Below the pieces are notes generated by a model. That model made no database searches, was not told where the DNA came from, and worked only from the letters and a program-made list of their open reading frames with translations. A stretch of DNA of 64,000 nt from contig CAJQUN010001291.1 in the NCBI GenBank assembly GCA_907163345.1, positions 17,178 to 81,177 of the forward strand. Direction: 5' to 3'. A program made the translations under genes and the position numbers. The stretch's first letter is position 1. Each line of letters opens with the position of its first letter. This DNA is from Haberlea rhodopensis. Taxonomy: Eukaryota; Streptophyta; Magnoliopsida; Lamiales; Gesneriaceae. Of this stretch, positions 11,427 to 22,432 are shown piece after piece.

Positions 11427-12502
11427 ATGGACACGAGACTCGTAGTCATCAGCTGCTGGTGCTCATGTGCTAGAGACCTGACTGCCAACCATTTTGCTGG
11501 AGAAAGTGCACTTATATCAGCTAGTTCTATCCATTATTTCCTTTTTTTCTTTTTAGTTGCAATTTCTGCTAATTGCACTTATTTCTGTTTCCCCTAGCAG
11601 ATATGCGGTCATTGGAAGACACTCAACATATGGAAGAATTCAGAAAGAATGAATATCTGTGTACATTGTGCAAAAGTTTGCTTCTGATGCCAAGCAGAGA
11701 TCATCGGTATCGCGTTCGAGAAGCAGGTACTGTGATAAATTTTGCTAGCCGCATTATTGTGTCTGGCAATGATCTTGGGATTAAGTAAGACGAAATGCTA
11801 GTTTCGATGCCACAATTTTGGTATTGTTTCTGAAATATTTATTCCCGACACTTCAAGTCTCCATCTTTGGTAATCTTGTCTTTGCAGTGCATAGTGCGTG
11901 GACTTCTATGCCCCTTTACTTCTCTCAGAGGTTTCCTCAATAAAACCTAAAAGATTTATGCCGGAAAGTTGACCGTTGCAAAAAAAACCATGTCCCTCTC
12001 TCAGAATGTTTGCAAGGACAAATGTGATTTATGTCATGGTGTTATTACAGAGGCCTTACAGAAGCTGAAGGATACTGACACCGAGGTAACACTTGGGCTA
12101 AAGATTGATAAGCATGAAGTTCTTATTTTGCAGATTCTTGGTGCTAGCTTTTCTGGACCTGTAGTATTACATGTCAATATTTTTAATGTTTTGTTTTATT
12201 TTATTTGTATAGTTTATATTGTTACCGTGTATCTAACGACTCATTGATGGATGAATTCACCTGGCTTATATCATGAACTAGCTTGGCTGGATCAAGTGGT
12301 GACCGGGATTTCAACTTCTGTTTATTTGTTTCAGTTGGAGATAGTTAAGCTTCTTATGAAGGCATGTGGTTTAACTGGGAAAAATGTCAAGAAGGTGACA
12401 TATTTTTCGAGTCATACTCCAAATGCGCTTATATATGCATCATTTGTCTCTCAAATCATATTTTGTTTGAATTTGCAGTGCAAGAGTTTGGTGATTCAGT
12501 AC
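11427..12502 (+). pseudogene. Saposin B-domain (prosaposin-like) gene remnant
   Basis: Pieces of a plant saposin-like protein appear in the right order with recognisable splice sites. 11427: MDTRL...CARDLTAN, a decayed signal-peptide start. 11601-11726: NEYLCTLC, the start of SapB domain 1, then out of frame. 11888-12085: a DFYAPLLLSEVSSIKP stretch in another frame, then NVCKDKCDLCHGVITEAL, the start of domain 2. 12335-12394: LEIVKLLMKACGL. 12479-12502: CKSLVIQY. The cysteine spacing fits SapB. Intact members are vacuolar or secreted lipid-binding proteins. At least two frameshifts in domain 1 and a TRIM insertion directly after CKSLVIQY prevent a full product. The expected C-terminal PL...LC segment is not found beyond the insertion. 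Confidence 0.65.
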
Positions 12503-12785
12503 TGTAATACCCTTGTCCCACATTGGTTGTGGATGAAAATTGAAAGTGGTTTATAAAGGCTTGCAATGGACTATTATACCAACTTGGGTTAACCATTTTC
12601 GTAGAGCGAGGACGGATACGAAGTAGTTGCTATAGGAGCCCATTGTGCAGTCGCGCTTGCGCGGGCCTGGGCCCGGGGCGTGTGTGACAAGGGTATTACA
12701 ATCACCACTCCTTTAGAACGCGACGTCCTCGTCGCGACCTAACTCATCGATCCACCGGCACCGGGAATCAAGAGGTGGCTCCTAC

Positions 12786-12957
12786 AGGTTCAAGAGGTGG
12801 CTCACGTCATGTAGCACTTTGCCCCGCAGGTTCAAGAGGTGGCTCCCACGCACGTGGCACTTTGCCCCGCAGGTTCAAGAGGTGGCCCCCGTCGTGTAGC
12901 ACTTTGCCCTTTAGGCTCAAGAGGTGGCTCCCACGCACATAGCACTTTGCCCTGCAT
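12786..12957. repeat. 42-43-bp tandem repeats inside the TRIM
   Basis: About four units built on GGTTCAAGAGGTGGCTC followed by TAGCACTTTGCCCCGCA fill much of the roughly 300-bp TRIM interior, with a partial unit just upstream (12770). They are GC-rich in an AT-rich neighbourhood and code for nothing recognisable. Confidence 0.8.
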
Positions 12958-12991
12958 AGCACTTATCTCCCGGTGTTTTCTGCCGGTGACC

Positions 12992-13004
12992 GGCTCTGAT
13001 ACCA
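12992..13004 (-). other. Primer-binding site of the inner TRIM
   Basis: The minus strand reads TGGTATCAGAGCC three bases after the LTR end (13008), the initiator methionine tRNA site. It establishes that the inner element is in minus orientation. Confidence 0.85.
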
Positions 13005-13007
13005 TTC

Positions 13008-13190
13008 TGTCACGCCCCGGGCCCAGGCCCGCGCAAACGCGACTGCACAATGAGCTCTTATAGCAACTACTTCGTATCCGTCCTCGCTTTACGAAAATGG
13101 TTAACCCAAGTTGCTATAATAGTCCATTGTAAGCCTTTATAAACCACATTAAATTTTCATCCACAACCAATGTGGGACATGGGTATTACA
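13008..13190 (-). repeat. 5' LTR of the inner TRIM
   Basis: On the minus strand it starts TGTAATACCCATGTCCC and ends GGGGCGTGACA, 183 bp, like the outer solo LTR in inverse orientation. On the minus strand it is followed by the primer-binding site. The partner 3' LTR (12683-12700) has shrunk to about 18 bp, TGTAATACCCTTGTCACA, keeping only its two ends. Confidence 0.8.
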
Positions 13191-13203
13191 GCGTGACAAG
13201 TAC

Positions 13204-14652
13204 ACTCATATTCATCTTTACAACTATACTTATGATTGATAAGGATTTTGATTTTGTTATAGTCTATGTTAAGTCTGCTTGTGCAATTGATGGCGGTCAC
13301 TAGACACTTTTCTTAGTAACTGTGGTCTCTAAATTTTTTTTTTTTTATCGATGAGAAGTCTAATAATAAGGTTATTGACTTACTCGCTAGAGGCCAATAT
13401 TTGTATTGATCATGATTGTGCTTCATCAACAAAGATATAGGGATAGGTAAACATATAGATATAAATTTACAGAACAATTGTTATCCTAAATTCTTAATAT
13501 ATTACCTATTAGACGAGTAGAAAATTGATGGTTACAATTATGTACTATTAATCCTCGGGATCCAATATAACATTATAAACCATTTTAGCTCTCTTAGATG
13601 AGCACTATGTTGTGGCTTGTTTCCCACTTCAGTAAGGTCACCAGATAGCAATTGTTGTGAATTGAGTAGGAGATTGTTTATTGTAGTTAGAGATTCATCG
13701 CTAGTGTGTGTATATACATAGGGTAGGTGTGTTTTATCTCTATAATTGTGTGTGCACGTGCCCAATGTCAAGTAAATAACACTTAGAAGTTCTATCTAGA
13801 ATAAGATTTTTTTTTTATATATATATAGAAAGAGTTGTTTTTAGTATATAAATGTAAGGTTATGATATTTTGGAACATTAGCATACAGTGGGATCTTGAA
13901 GGGTCGGTTCCTTAATATCTGATCGTGACATATGAATTGAAATGACTGTACTATATACTAATTGTCACTAGATATTCTTGTAGGTTTTATCAGCTTGTAT
14001 CTAAAAGATCGCGACGATATGTTGGTTGGCGCTAACCAACCGTATCAAATTGAAATTGACTTTGATCATTGATAATTAAAAATGCTTAATTTGTCAATGG
14101 GAGCACTTGAAGCATGCACACAAATATGGCCATGCTACTCCTATCCTATAAAATAAATTATAAATATATTTAATATAGTTGTTAAATTGTTAATCTAAAA
14201 ATCCATTAGTTATCTATACAAATTACAAATATAAATAACTGCACCATTTTTTCTTAGAAAAGTCACACATTGTCAGACAAAAAATACAAACGACCACAAC
14301 TTCTTCTCCACCACATATTAAACAATTCTGTCACCAAATACATTGTTGCGCTGTTAGTTGCCTTCTCGTGGGGTTATTATCAATGAAATTAATGCAGTTG
14401 TGCGAAGTTTATTAGGTAAAACAAATAATGTCGGCCTCCTTGTTTAAGCGGATCACCACTCTTCGAGGAATAGTCTTGGTTAGGCGGGTTAGGCCAAGTC
14501 AGTACCACGTGTGTGTGCAGGAGCTAACGATTCGTGCCCTCTATTAGCTGATCGAGGGTTGATAAGAAATTTCATTCTCCTTTCTTCGTGAGTAAAGGAA
14601 CCACCCAGACGGGACGGAAGCTATAGTCATAACATCGCCGAAAACAACCATC
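13204..14652. other. Intergenic, no gene seen
   Basis: AT-rich non-coding DNA with short poly-T runs. I recognise no gene, RNA or element between the TRIM nest and gag-only copy 2. Confidence 0.4.
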
Positions 14653-14657
14653 GACTG

Positions 14658-15887
14658 TGTTGAGCCTTAAACGCATGGTTGAGTTTAATGCTTAATTTAT
14701 CTCCGGATTATTTATGAGTTTTGATGATCAACAAAACTTGTGTTTGTTATACTAATGTTTCTACTTAGTGTACAGTTTATTGGTTGAAAAGTGGATTGAT
14801 TGGAGAAAATCAAATGTGCAAAGTGTGGGTTGGATCGCCCCAGGCGATGGCAGCCAGGAGGGGCATCGCCACGCATATCGACTGGAGCGACGTCGAGGCC
14901 CGAGCGCATGGCACGAACGCCCGAGGCGATGGCCTGATCGCCTGAGGCGATGTCTGGAACGCCAGAGGCGATGTGTGCATCGTTTGAGGCGATGAAGATT
15001 TTTGACCAACTGAAGCTACGGTATTGATTTTTGGCATGGATCACCTGAGGCGATGTGTGCAAGATTGTGACCGTTGGGGTGCGGCGATGTCCGAGGCAAT
15101 CTTGGAGTGATTCAAGCCTTGAGTGTAGCAACGGCTAGTAGGAGCCTTGGGGGCCTTCTACACTATAAATATGGATGTTTTGGAGCATTTTGAAGACAAG
15201 AAACAAGACTATAAACTACAAGAAAGCTTTGCTCTATTCAAATTATTCTAGCATTGCAAACTTCATACATTTGTGTTGTATTAGAGTTTGTAATTCATTT
15301 CTTGTTGTGTGAGTTTTGATTCTTCGTGTTGATACACCGTGAAGGTGTTTATGTGAGTTATTGTAAGGTCCTCCAACACCGACGCAAGTTAAAAATTGTA
15401 AAAGTCATCAACAAGTAAAGTTGGTGCAAGTGTTGTGGCTATCCTTGGAGCCCTTAAGGCCAAGAAGACTCGTGAAGAGTGTGGGTAACTCGGGAAGAGT
15501 TTTGTGTGGCTATCCTTGGAGCCCTTAAGGCCAAGAAGACTCGTGAAGAGTATGGTGCTCGTGAAGAGCTGTTGTTATTCGGGAAGAGTGTGTTGTGGCT
15601 AACTTGGAGCCCTTAAGGCCAAGATCATTTTCGTTCTAATGGAACCTCGGTTAAACGTTTTCTAATCGGGAAGAGGAGACGTAGGCGATTAATCGCCGAA
15701 CTTCTATAACAAATTCTCTTGTCATTTATCGCTTTATTTAATTTACGTATTTATTTATTTCTTCATTTTATTTATTTATCGATTGACTTGAAGTCTTCCG
15801 CAGCGCAAACTCGACATTTTTGCAAATTCATTTTAACACGCTAAAGTAGCCAAGAAACCTCATTCACCCCCCTCTTCGGTTCTAACA
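14658..15887 (+). repeat. 5' LTR of gag-only element copy 2
   Basis: Starts TGTTGAGCCTTAAACGC and ends TCGGTTCTAACA, 1230 bp. U3 holds the AGGCGATG quasi-palindrome cluster (about 14835-15095) and a TATA box at 15164-15170. It lacks one palindrome block present in the 3' LTR near 18561-18590. Confidence 0.92.
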
Positions 15888-15889
15888 AG

Positions 15890-15902
15890 TGGTATCAGAG
15901 CC
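15890..15902 (+). other. Primer-binding site of copy 2
   Basis: TGGTATCAGAGCC two bases after the 5' LTR, identical to copy 1 at 700-712. Confidence 0.9.
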
Positions 15903-15935
15903 ATTTGATTTTTGTTTTTAAATCAAAAATTTTAT

Positions 15936-17366
15936 ATGGCTAATCTAGCAAATGAGTTTGCTCAAGGTCAATCGACAAATAGACATCCGCTCTTCACGGG
16001 TGATAACTACAGTTATTGGAAGAATGGAATTTCTCTATACATCCAATCTGAAGATTATGACCTATGGAAGATAATTGTAAAAGGTCCACATATTCCTTTA
16101 AAGGAAGTTGGGGGAATAAGTATTCCCAAAGAAATGGACGATTTTACAATAGCGGATATGATTTTAATTTCGCAAAATGCTAAAGCTATTAATATTTTAC
16201 ATTGTGCTTTAGATATGAAGGAGTACAACCGGATCTCGATGTGCTCAACCACAAAGGAAATTTGGGACAAATTACAAATTTGTCATGAGGGCACAAATCA
16301 AGTGAAGGAGACAAAGATAGATCTACTACAACTCAAGTATGAAACATTTGAGATGGAGTCGGAGAAGACGTTGATTCAATGTTTAGAGGCTCACTCAAAT
16401 CATCAATGAGCTTGCCCAACTTGCAGAAAAGTATCCTTCAAAGCAAATATGGAGAAGAGCACTAAAAGCCTTGCCAAAGGAATGTGATGCAAAGATGACG
16501 CCCATCATCGAATCCAACAAAGGAGAAAGTGCATCTTATGATCTTGATGAACTTCATGGTACATTGGTGACCCATGAGCTTGAAGTGTCAACAAGAAAGG
16601 GAATAAATGAGGATGATAGATCCATAAGAAAAAGGATTGCCTTGGTCGGGAGGAAAGATCATTCCGATGATGAAGATGATGATGATGATGAAGAGATGAT
16701 CTTGTTCACTAGAAAGTTCAAGAAATTCTTCAACAAACACAACAAGCCAAAGACCTCCGGGGCTACCAAACATGATTCAAAACAAGAGGTAACTTGCTAT
16801 AATTGTCAAGATAAAGGTCATTATGCTAATAAATGTCCTAGGAAGAAGAATGAGGATAAAGGAAAGAATAAACTCTTATAGCAACATGGAGTGATAGTGA
16901 CTCCGATGGGGAAGAAGCAACAAACCTTTGCCTCATGGCCAAAGATGACACAAATGATGAAGAAGATGAAAGCGACGATGATGTACCATCTTTTGATGAA
17001 TTATTAGATTCTTATCATGAGCTTATTGATGTTCTTGGCAAAACCAAGATGTGTAACAAATTACTCAAACTTGAGGTAGTCAAGAGAGATGAAGAAATCA
17101 ATTCATTGAAAAATGAATTAAGTTCTTTGAAGAAATCTTTTTGCAAGTTTAGTGATAGTAGTTTAAAGATGAATGAATTGATTGGCTTGCAACGTTGTAG
17201 CTTTGATAAAGCCGGACTAGGTTTTTCAAGCAAATCTAAAACATTTTCAAGCTTGTTGGCTAAAGCTAAGCATAATTCTCATACTTGCCCTTATTGTTGT
17301 AAAGATGGTCATACAAAGAAAAAATGTAGGTTTGCTAAAATCCAATACCAACCTAACAAAAGGTAG
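15936..17366 (+). pseudogene. Broken gag polyprotein of copy 2
   Basis: The ATG at 15936 starts MANLANEFAQGQ and reads through the DUF4219/UBN2 region, where copy 1 is broken. A base is missing near 16357 (copy 1 has GGAATTCGG, this copy GGAGTCGG), so the frame ends at 16409. The frame reopens with a canonical CCHC knuckle (CYNCQDKGHYANKC, near 16795), shifts again near 16870, and continues from 16935 through a coiled coil and the second cluster CPYCCKDGHTKKKC to a stop at 17366. There copy 1 has a tryptophan codon. The two copies carry different lesions, so their common ancestor probably had an open gag of more than 500 residues. Confidence 0.82.
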
Positions 17367-18374
17367 AAATGGATTCCAAAGGCATTGATGAAAGCTAACC
17401 CACAAGGACCTAAAAATCAAATGGGTACCAAAGATCCTCCAATTGTTAATTTATTTTGTAGGAACAACAAAGAAATTGAGGATGAAGGCACAAGCACCTC
17501 AAGGGAGGAAATCATATTATGCACCACAATAGAGGAAACGCGAGGTATATGACCAATGACAAGAGTATACTCTTGTCATCAAAGGTAAATTTATTTTGTG
17601 CATTTAAAGAGCAAGTCAAAATTTCATTGGCACAAATTAATTGTGACCAATAAATAATGAAGCTCAATATTCATTGATAGTAAAATGCATTTCCCCTTAG
17701 CATGTGCACATATAAATTGTTTTGATGCATGATGTATGATTATCCCTTTATAGTAAGTATCTTGATATGCTTTGAGTTCAAATTTGAATTTGCAATGTGA
17801 AAATGTCAAATTATGTGATTAAGCATGATATAAGTGTTTGGATGCTCAATCCTTGATATAATGCTATCATAACCTTAATAATTTTATTAACTTATCAAAT
17901 GATGCTTTGAGATTTTTAATGTCAATTTGGCATGAGTGCATGAACTCTTGGTAGAACACATGCACATTTTGCACATTTAAAATTCATTGTTGATTGCCTT
18001 AAACGCATGTTTGTTTTTCCTCTCAATGATTTAATCTTATGCTTGTTATGGCTATTACATGCTTGATGAGGAACATGTGTAAATTGTTAAAATATGGCTA
18101 TGTGTCAACATATAATAATGCTATGTTTATTTGAACTTTGTGCTTTTTGATTATCACAAAAAGGGGGAGATTGTTTGTGATAAACTTGAAGTTTAATACA
18201 TGTATAGTTTGAGGGGGAGAGTTATGCATAATTTGATGGGGATAGCTTTTTATGGTTTACTTGGTAATCTTGTATGTGCTATGCAATTGTTAAGGGGGAG
18301 TCATGTTTACTCACATTCATGCATATTACATATTCAAGTTTATCAAGTTTTGTGATCATCAAAAAGGGGGAGAT
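17367..18374 (+). other. Non-coding tail of copy 2 with polypurine tract
   Basis: No coding frame apart from a short continuation of decayed gag to about 17551. Purine tracts occur near 18160, 18212, 18293 and at 18360-18374 (AAAAAGGGGGAGAT). The last abuts the 3' LTR and is the likely plus-strand primer. Confidence 0.7.
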
Positions 18375-19660
18375 TGTTGAGCCTTAAACACATGGTTGAG
18401 TTTAATGCTTAATTTATCTCCAGATTATTTATGAGTTTTGATGATCAACAAAACTTGTGTTTGTTATACTACTGTGTCTACTTAGTGTACAGGTTCATTG
18501 GTTGAAAAGTGGATTGATTGGGAAAATCAAATGTGCAAATTCTGGGTTGGATCGCCCCAGGCGATGGTGATCATCGCCCCAGGCGATGGCAGCCAGGAGG
18601 GGCACTCACATCGACTGGAGCGACGCCGAGGCCCGCGCGCATGGCACGAACGCCCGAGGCGATGGCCTGATCGCCTTAGGCGATGTCTGGAACGCCAGAG
18701 GCGATGTGTACATCGTTTGAGGCGATGAAGATTTTTGACCAACTGAAGCTACGACATTGATTTTTGGCATGGATCGCCTGAGGCAATCTGGACTTCGCCT
18801 GAGGCGATGTGTGCAAGATTGTGACCGTTGGGGCGCGACGATGGTGATAGCCCGAGGCGCTGTCCGAGGCGATCTTTGAATGATTCAAGCCTTGAGTGTA
18901 GCAACGGTTAGTAGGAGCCTTGGGGGCCTCCTACACTATAAATATGGATGTTTTGGAGCATTTTGAAGACAAGAAACAAGACTATAAACTACAAGAAAGC
19001 TTTGCTCTATTCAAATTATTCTAGCATTGCAAACTTCATACATTTGTGTTGTATTGGAGTTTGTAATTCATTTCTTGTTGTGTGAGTTTTGATTCTTCGT
19101 GTTGGTACACCGTGAAGGTGTTTATGTGAGTTATTGTAAGGTCCTCCAACACCGACGCAAGTTGAAAATTGTAAAAGTCATCAACAAGTAAAGTTTGTGC
19201 AAGTGTTGTGGCTATCCTTGGAGTTCTTAAGGCCAAGAAGACTCGTGAAGAGTGTGGGTGACTCGGAAAAAGTTTTGTGTGGCTATCCTTGTAGCCCTTA
19301 AGGCCAAGAAGACTCATGAAGAATGTGGTGCTCGTGAAGAGCTGTTGTTACTCGGGAAGAGTGTGTTGTGGCTAACTTGGAGCCCTTAAGGCCAAGATCA
19401 TTTTCGTTCCAGTGGAACCTCGGTTAAATGTTTTCTAACCGGGAAGAGGAGACGTAGACGATTCATCGCCGAACTTCTATAACAAATTCTCTTGTCATTT
19501 ATCGCTTTATTTAATTTACGCATTTATTTATTTCTTCATTTTATTTATTTATCGATCGACTTGAAGTCTTCCGCAGCGCAAACTCGACATTTTTGCAAAT
19601 TCATTTTAAAACGCTAAAGTAGCCAAGGAACCTCATTCACCCCCCTCTTCGGTTCCAACA
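18375..19660 (+). repeat. 3' LTR of gag-only element copy 2
   Basis: 1286 bp, TGTTGAGCCTTAAACAC to GGTTCCAACA. It contains the fullest palindrome cluster (about 18545-18875), the TATA box at 18937-18943, and the same R/U5 as the other copies. The GACTG target duplication follows immediately. Confidence 0.92.
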
Positions 19661-20031
19661 GACTGGCATGTGTTAAGCATATATCTCATGAGTTCATTAT
19701 ATGACTATTTTTATGTAACCCGAAGGCCTCAACCAAAGTCCCCATAATAGGGACTGGAGTGTTCGTTTTCTTAAGGGTCAGCGGACGAAAACGCAGCTGC
19801 AAGATCAACTATCGTCTTCGTCTTTGCGTCTTTATTATTTCATTTAATATGCATATGCTGTCTTTTTTCCTTTCCCCTCCTTCCAGTCGAGAATTTCAGG
19901 AGAAACCCACCTTTGATTTTTAGTAATATATAATAATAGTGATAATTTCTTTTTTTCTTAAAACAGAAATCAGAACTTATATTAAAAACCACAGATATAA
20001 CACTTACATATGTCAATCTTAAGTAATGATA

Positions 20032-20312
20032 CAACAACAACAACAATAACAATAACAACTAAGTCTTTATTCCCAATGAATTGGGGGTATGCTACATAAA
20101 CAATATAGATAATCAAGTCGGGTAGGACACATGCGTCAGTTTTCTCCAAACGCTTCTATCGGTCAACATATTTTCTGTAATCTCCTTGCACTCAAAGTCT
20201 TTGCGTATAACTTCGAGCAATGTCTTCTTCAGTCGTCCTCTTGCTCTCGTGAATTGGCCGAAATCCATGGACTCTATTCGTCGCACATGTGCACTGCCAC
20301 GCCTACGAACAC
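20032..20312 (-). mobile_element. RTE-type LINE, 5'-truncated, with target duplications
   Basis: A 281-bp minus-strand LINE end, flanked by exact 15-bp duplications TCTTAAGTAATGATA (20017-20031 and 20313-20327). On the minus strand it encodes a decayed RTE C-terminus (RGRLKKTLLEVIRKD, near 20230), then the family's 3' UTR and a terminal TTG/TTA microsatellite (20032-20060). Truncation at the 5' end and a trinucleotide tail are normal for plant RTE insertions. Confidence 0.85.
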
Positions 20313-20698
20313 TCTTAAGTAATGATAAAGATGATTAAAGGGAAAGTGTGTCACGTCAAATAAGTGACTCATTTCCCATACTAAAATAGGGTTGTTCGAC
20401 CCTAGTTTAGATCATTGCTATGAGAGTAGATCAAACGACCCTAAACAATTTGGGGCCGTTGGATTACAGTCAACCCTGGCTGTAGGATCAAACAACCTCT
20501 AAAGTAATTCGATATAGATCTGTCTATATTTTGTTCTTTTGAAATCGTTAATAGAAATCAAACCATTGGTTAAAAATTGAAGAAAATATTTTTTAAACCG
20601 AAATCGAAACCCAAGGACTTACAATTTTATCACGATTCCTAAACATAAGAATGCAAAACTCAAACCATGTGGAATCGTAACAAGTATACTATTTTGAA

Positions 20699-20918
20699 GT
20701 CCATGGGTAGCCGACTTGGTGGAGTAAGTAAGCGTAAATGTATTTGTTCGCAAGTTCGAGTCCCCCTACCAACACATTCTCGATCGAGCATGTCGCATCA
20801 GACTTGCCTAATACGATTTACCTGGCTGGCGTGATTTACAGGGCATTGCATCAGCCCGATAGTTTACCTAATACGCACTCGACAGATAACGATTTTGACT
20901 TCCCTCGTCATAAAAAAA
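20699..20918 (+). mobile_element. tRNA-derived SINE
   Basis: A 220-bp insertion flanked by 14-bp duplications with one mismatch, TATACTATTTTGAA (20685-20698) and TATACTAATTTGAA (20919-20932). The head has RNA polymerase III promoter boxes: an A-box-like TAGCCGACTTGG (20708-20719) and a B-box AGTTCGAGTCC (20753-20763), about 34 bp apart. It ends in a short A tail (20912-20918). It codes for no protein; such elements are moved by LINE enzymes. Confidence 0.85.
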
Positions 20919-20932
20919 TATACTAATTTGAA

Positions 20933-22432
20933 ATTTGAAATCTTGTAATATACAAAGGCTAGTTAGTTTATATAATTAAATTATTTAATTTATTTAAGTT
21001 CAACTTACCTGGTATTTTTATTTATTTATTGATAAATTACAGATTATGTCTTCATAATCTTTTGTGATGTAAATGTTTAAAAAACTAAATTTAGTTTGTC
21101 TCATTACACAGCAAACTGTACTGCCATTTTTTCCTTACCTTAAAATTTAAGAAAATAAATATCAATTTCAATAGTTCAAACCGTAACCAAATCGAAAAAA
21201 AAAACTATATCTAAACGATTCGATTCTTGTTCCATCTTTCATAAGAACAACAACCATCGATTCTAGAAACGAAATCGTCGATTATTAAAACCGTGGCCAT
21301 AATTTGATGTTGTATTTGTCATTAAGATCTCAATAACATGTGAACCGTAGATTCTACAAACGAAATCATCGATTTCATGTTTTATTTGTCAGTTCTCAGT
21401 TTTTAACTCTCTCTCTCTTCTTTAATTTATTTAATTTTTTTTTAAAAAAAGTAGAGCAAGTAGTTCAACGACTAATAATGGTTCTTTGTTCTCATTTTTG
21501 TTTTTGCCTTGATAAATTAAATGAGTCAATGGTACCACAAACGACTTTGTTATTTGTTTTTTGTTTTTTGTTTATGGTTGTCGTCCATAAAAACGGTGTC
21601 TTTAGAAAAATTTGTAGTTCCCATAAAAAAAATAATTGGCAGATAGTGATGTTCATTCCCCAATTTTTCTGAATATCGATTTCATATGATTTAACATCTC
21701 AAATTCATTTATCCATCTTAACTACTTCTGCTTTTTGCTTTTGTTGAGACCATCAACAAAAATTTTATGCACTACACCATCACATATGTTTCATCTCTGT
21801 TATTTTAAATTTCAAATCTGGAACAAGATTTCTTTTGGGTTATGATGAACCGAATGAGGTTACACATGCAATATATATGTGTTGGCTGCTAGTATTTATA
21901 AATGAACAACTCAAATCTGAATTACATTATTTTGATTGTGGGTTTTTTCTGATTTTTTGGGCCTTTGTTGGACGTTATATTTATTTTTTATCTGTGCCTT
22001 TTTTTCGGGTGGTCATTGTCGGTATTATCCAACTTAGAATTGTTTATAGCAATTATCTAATGGCTTCAGATGATGAATTCTAAATCTAAAAAAAAATTGA
22101 AACCGGGAAAAAAACTCATCAACATTTTGGTAAATGGACGCGGTGCCGACAAGAACTAGTAATAATATAAATTGCTTGTTGCATATAAGAGTTTTTTAAA
22201 AATATTTTCTTCAAAGTAGGTAATACATCTGAGTCGGTGACAAACGGCAGTGACTTACGTTGTTGAATCTTGCAAGCCTTTCCACCCTATCAAAACACAC
22301 ACGGCAGTCTTCATAAATTTGTTAACTTAACACTTACGACGGTGAGTTTGATGTTATTATCAAGAAAGGACATTGAAACGAGTCCCTATTCTATTATTTT
22401 TCTGTCTGCTCTTTCTGTGTTCGAGAGATTTC
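20933..22432. other. Intergenic, AT-rich, no gene seen
   Basis: Long T- and A-rich stretches with no recognisable coding exon. The downstream part from about 22240 may belong to the promoter or leader of the CIPK gene. Confidence 0.4.

Larger units (their letters stand above)
12503..13198. mobile_element. Two nested TRIM insertions of one family
   Basis: The outer insertion is a plus-strand solo LTR, 12503-12682 plus 13196-13198 (183 bp, TGTAATACCC...GTGACA), flanked by AGTAC at 12498-12502 and 13199-13203. A minus-strand TRIM, 12683-13190, is inserted three bases before its end and flanked by GCGTG at 12678-12682 and 13191-13195. TRIMs are miniature LTR retrotransposons without genes, moved by enzymes from other elements. 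Both target duplications are exact, and both full LTRs are 183 bp. Confidence 0.8.
14658..19660 (+). mobile_element. Gag-only Copia-type LTR retrotransposon, copy 2 (complete)
   Basis: A 5003-bp element flanked by exact 5-bp target duplications GACTG (14653-14657 and 19661-19665). The parts are 5' LTR, primer-binding site (15890-15902), broken gag, non-coding tail with purine tracts, and 3' LTR. As in copy 1, no pol genes are present. The LTRs differ by many substitutions and by a missing palindrome block in the 5' LTR, so it is older than the Gypsy at 28719. Confidence 0.92.

Noticed and set aside
12832..13063. Two overlapping open frames on opposite strands, GC-rich
   Set aside because: They are produced by the 42-bp tandem repeats inside the TRIM.
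12503..13190. A foldback MITE with about 180-bp inverted arms
   Set aside because: The primer-binding site, LTR ends and two separate 5-bp duplications fit two nested TRIM insertions better.
20753..20763. B-box as part of a functional tRNA gene
   Set aside because: No cloverleaf with acceptor stem can be drawn; the A tail and flanking duplication show a SINE.
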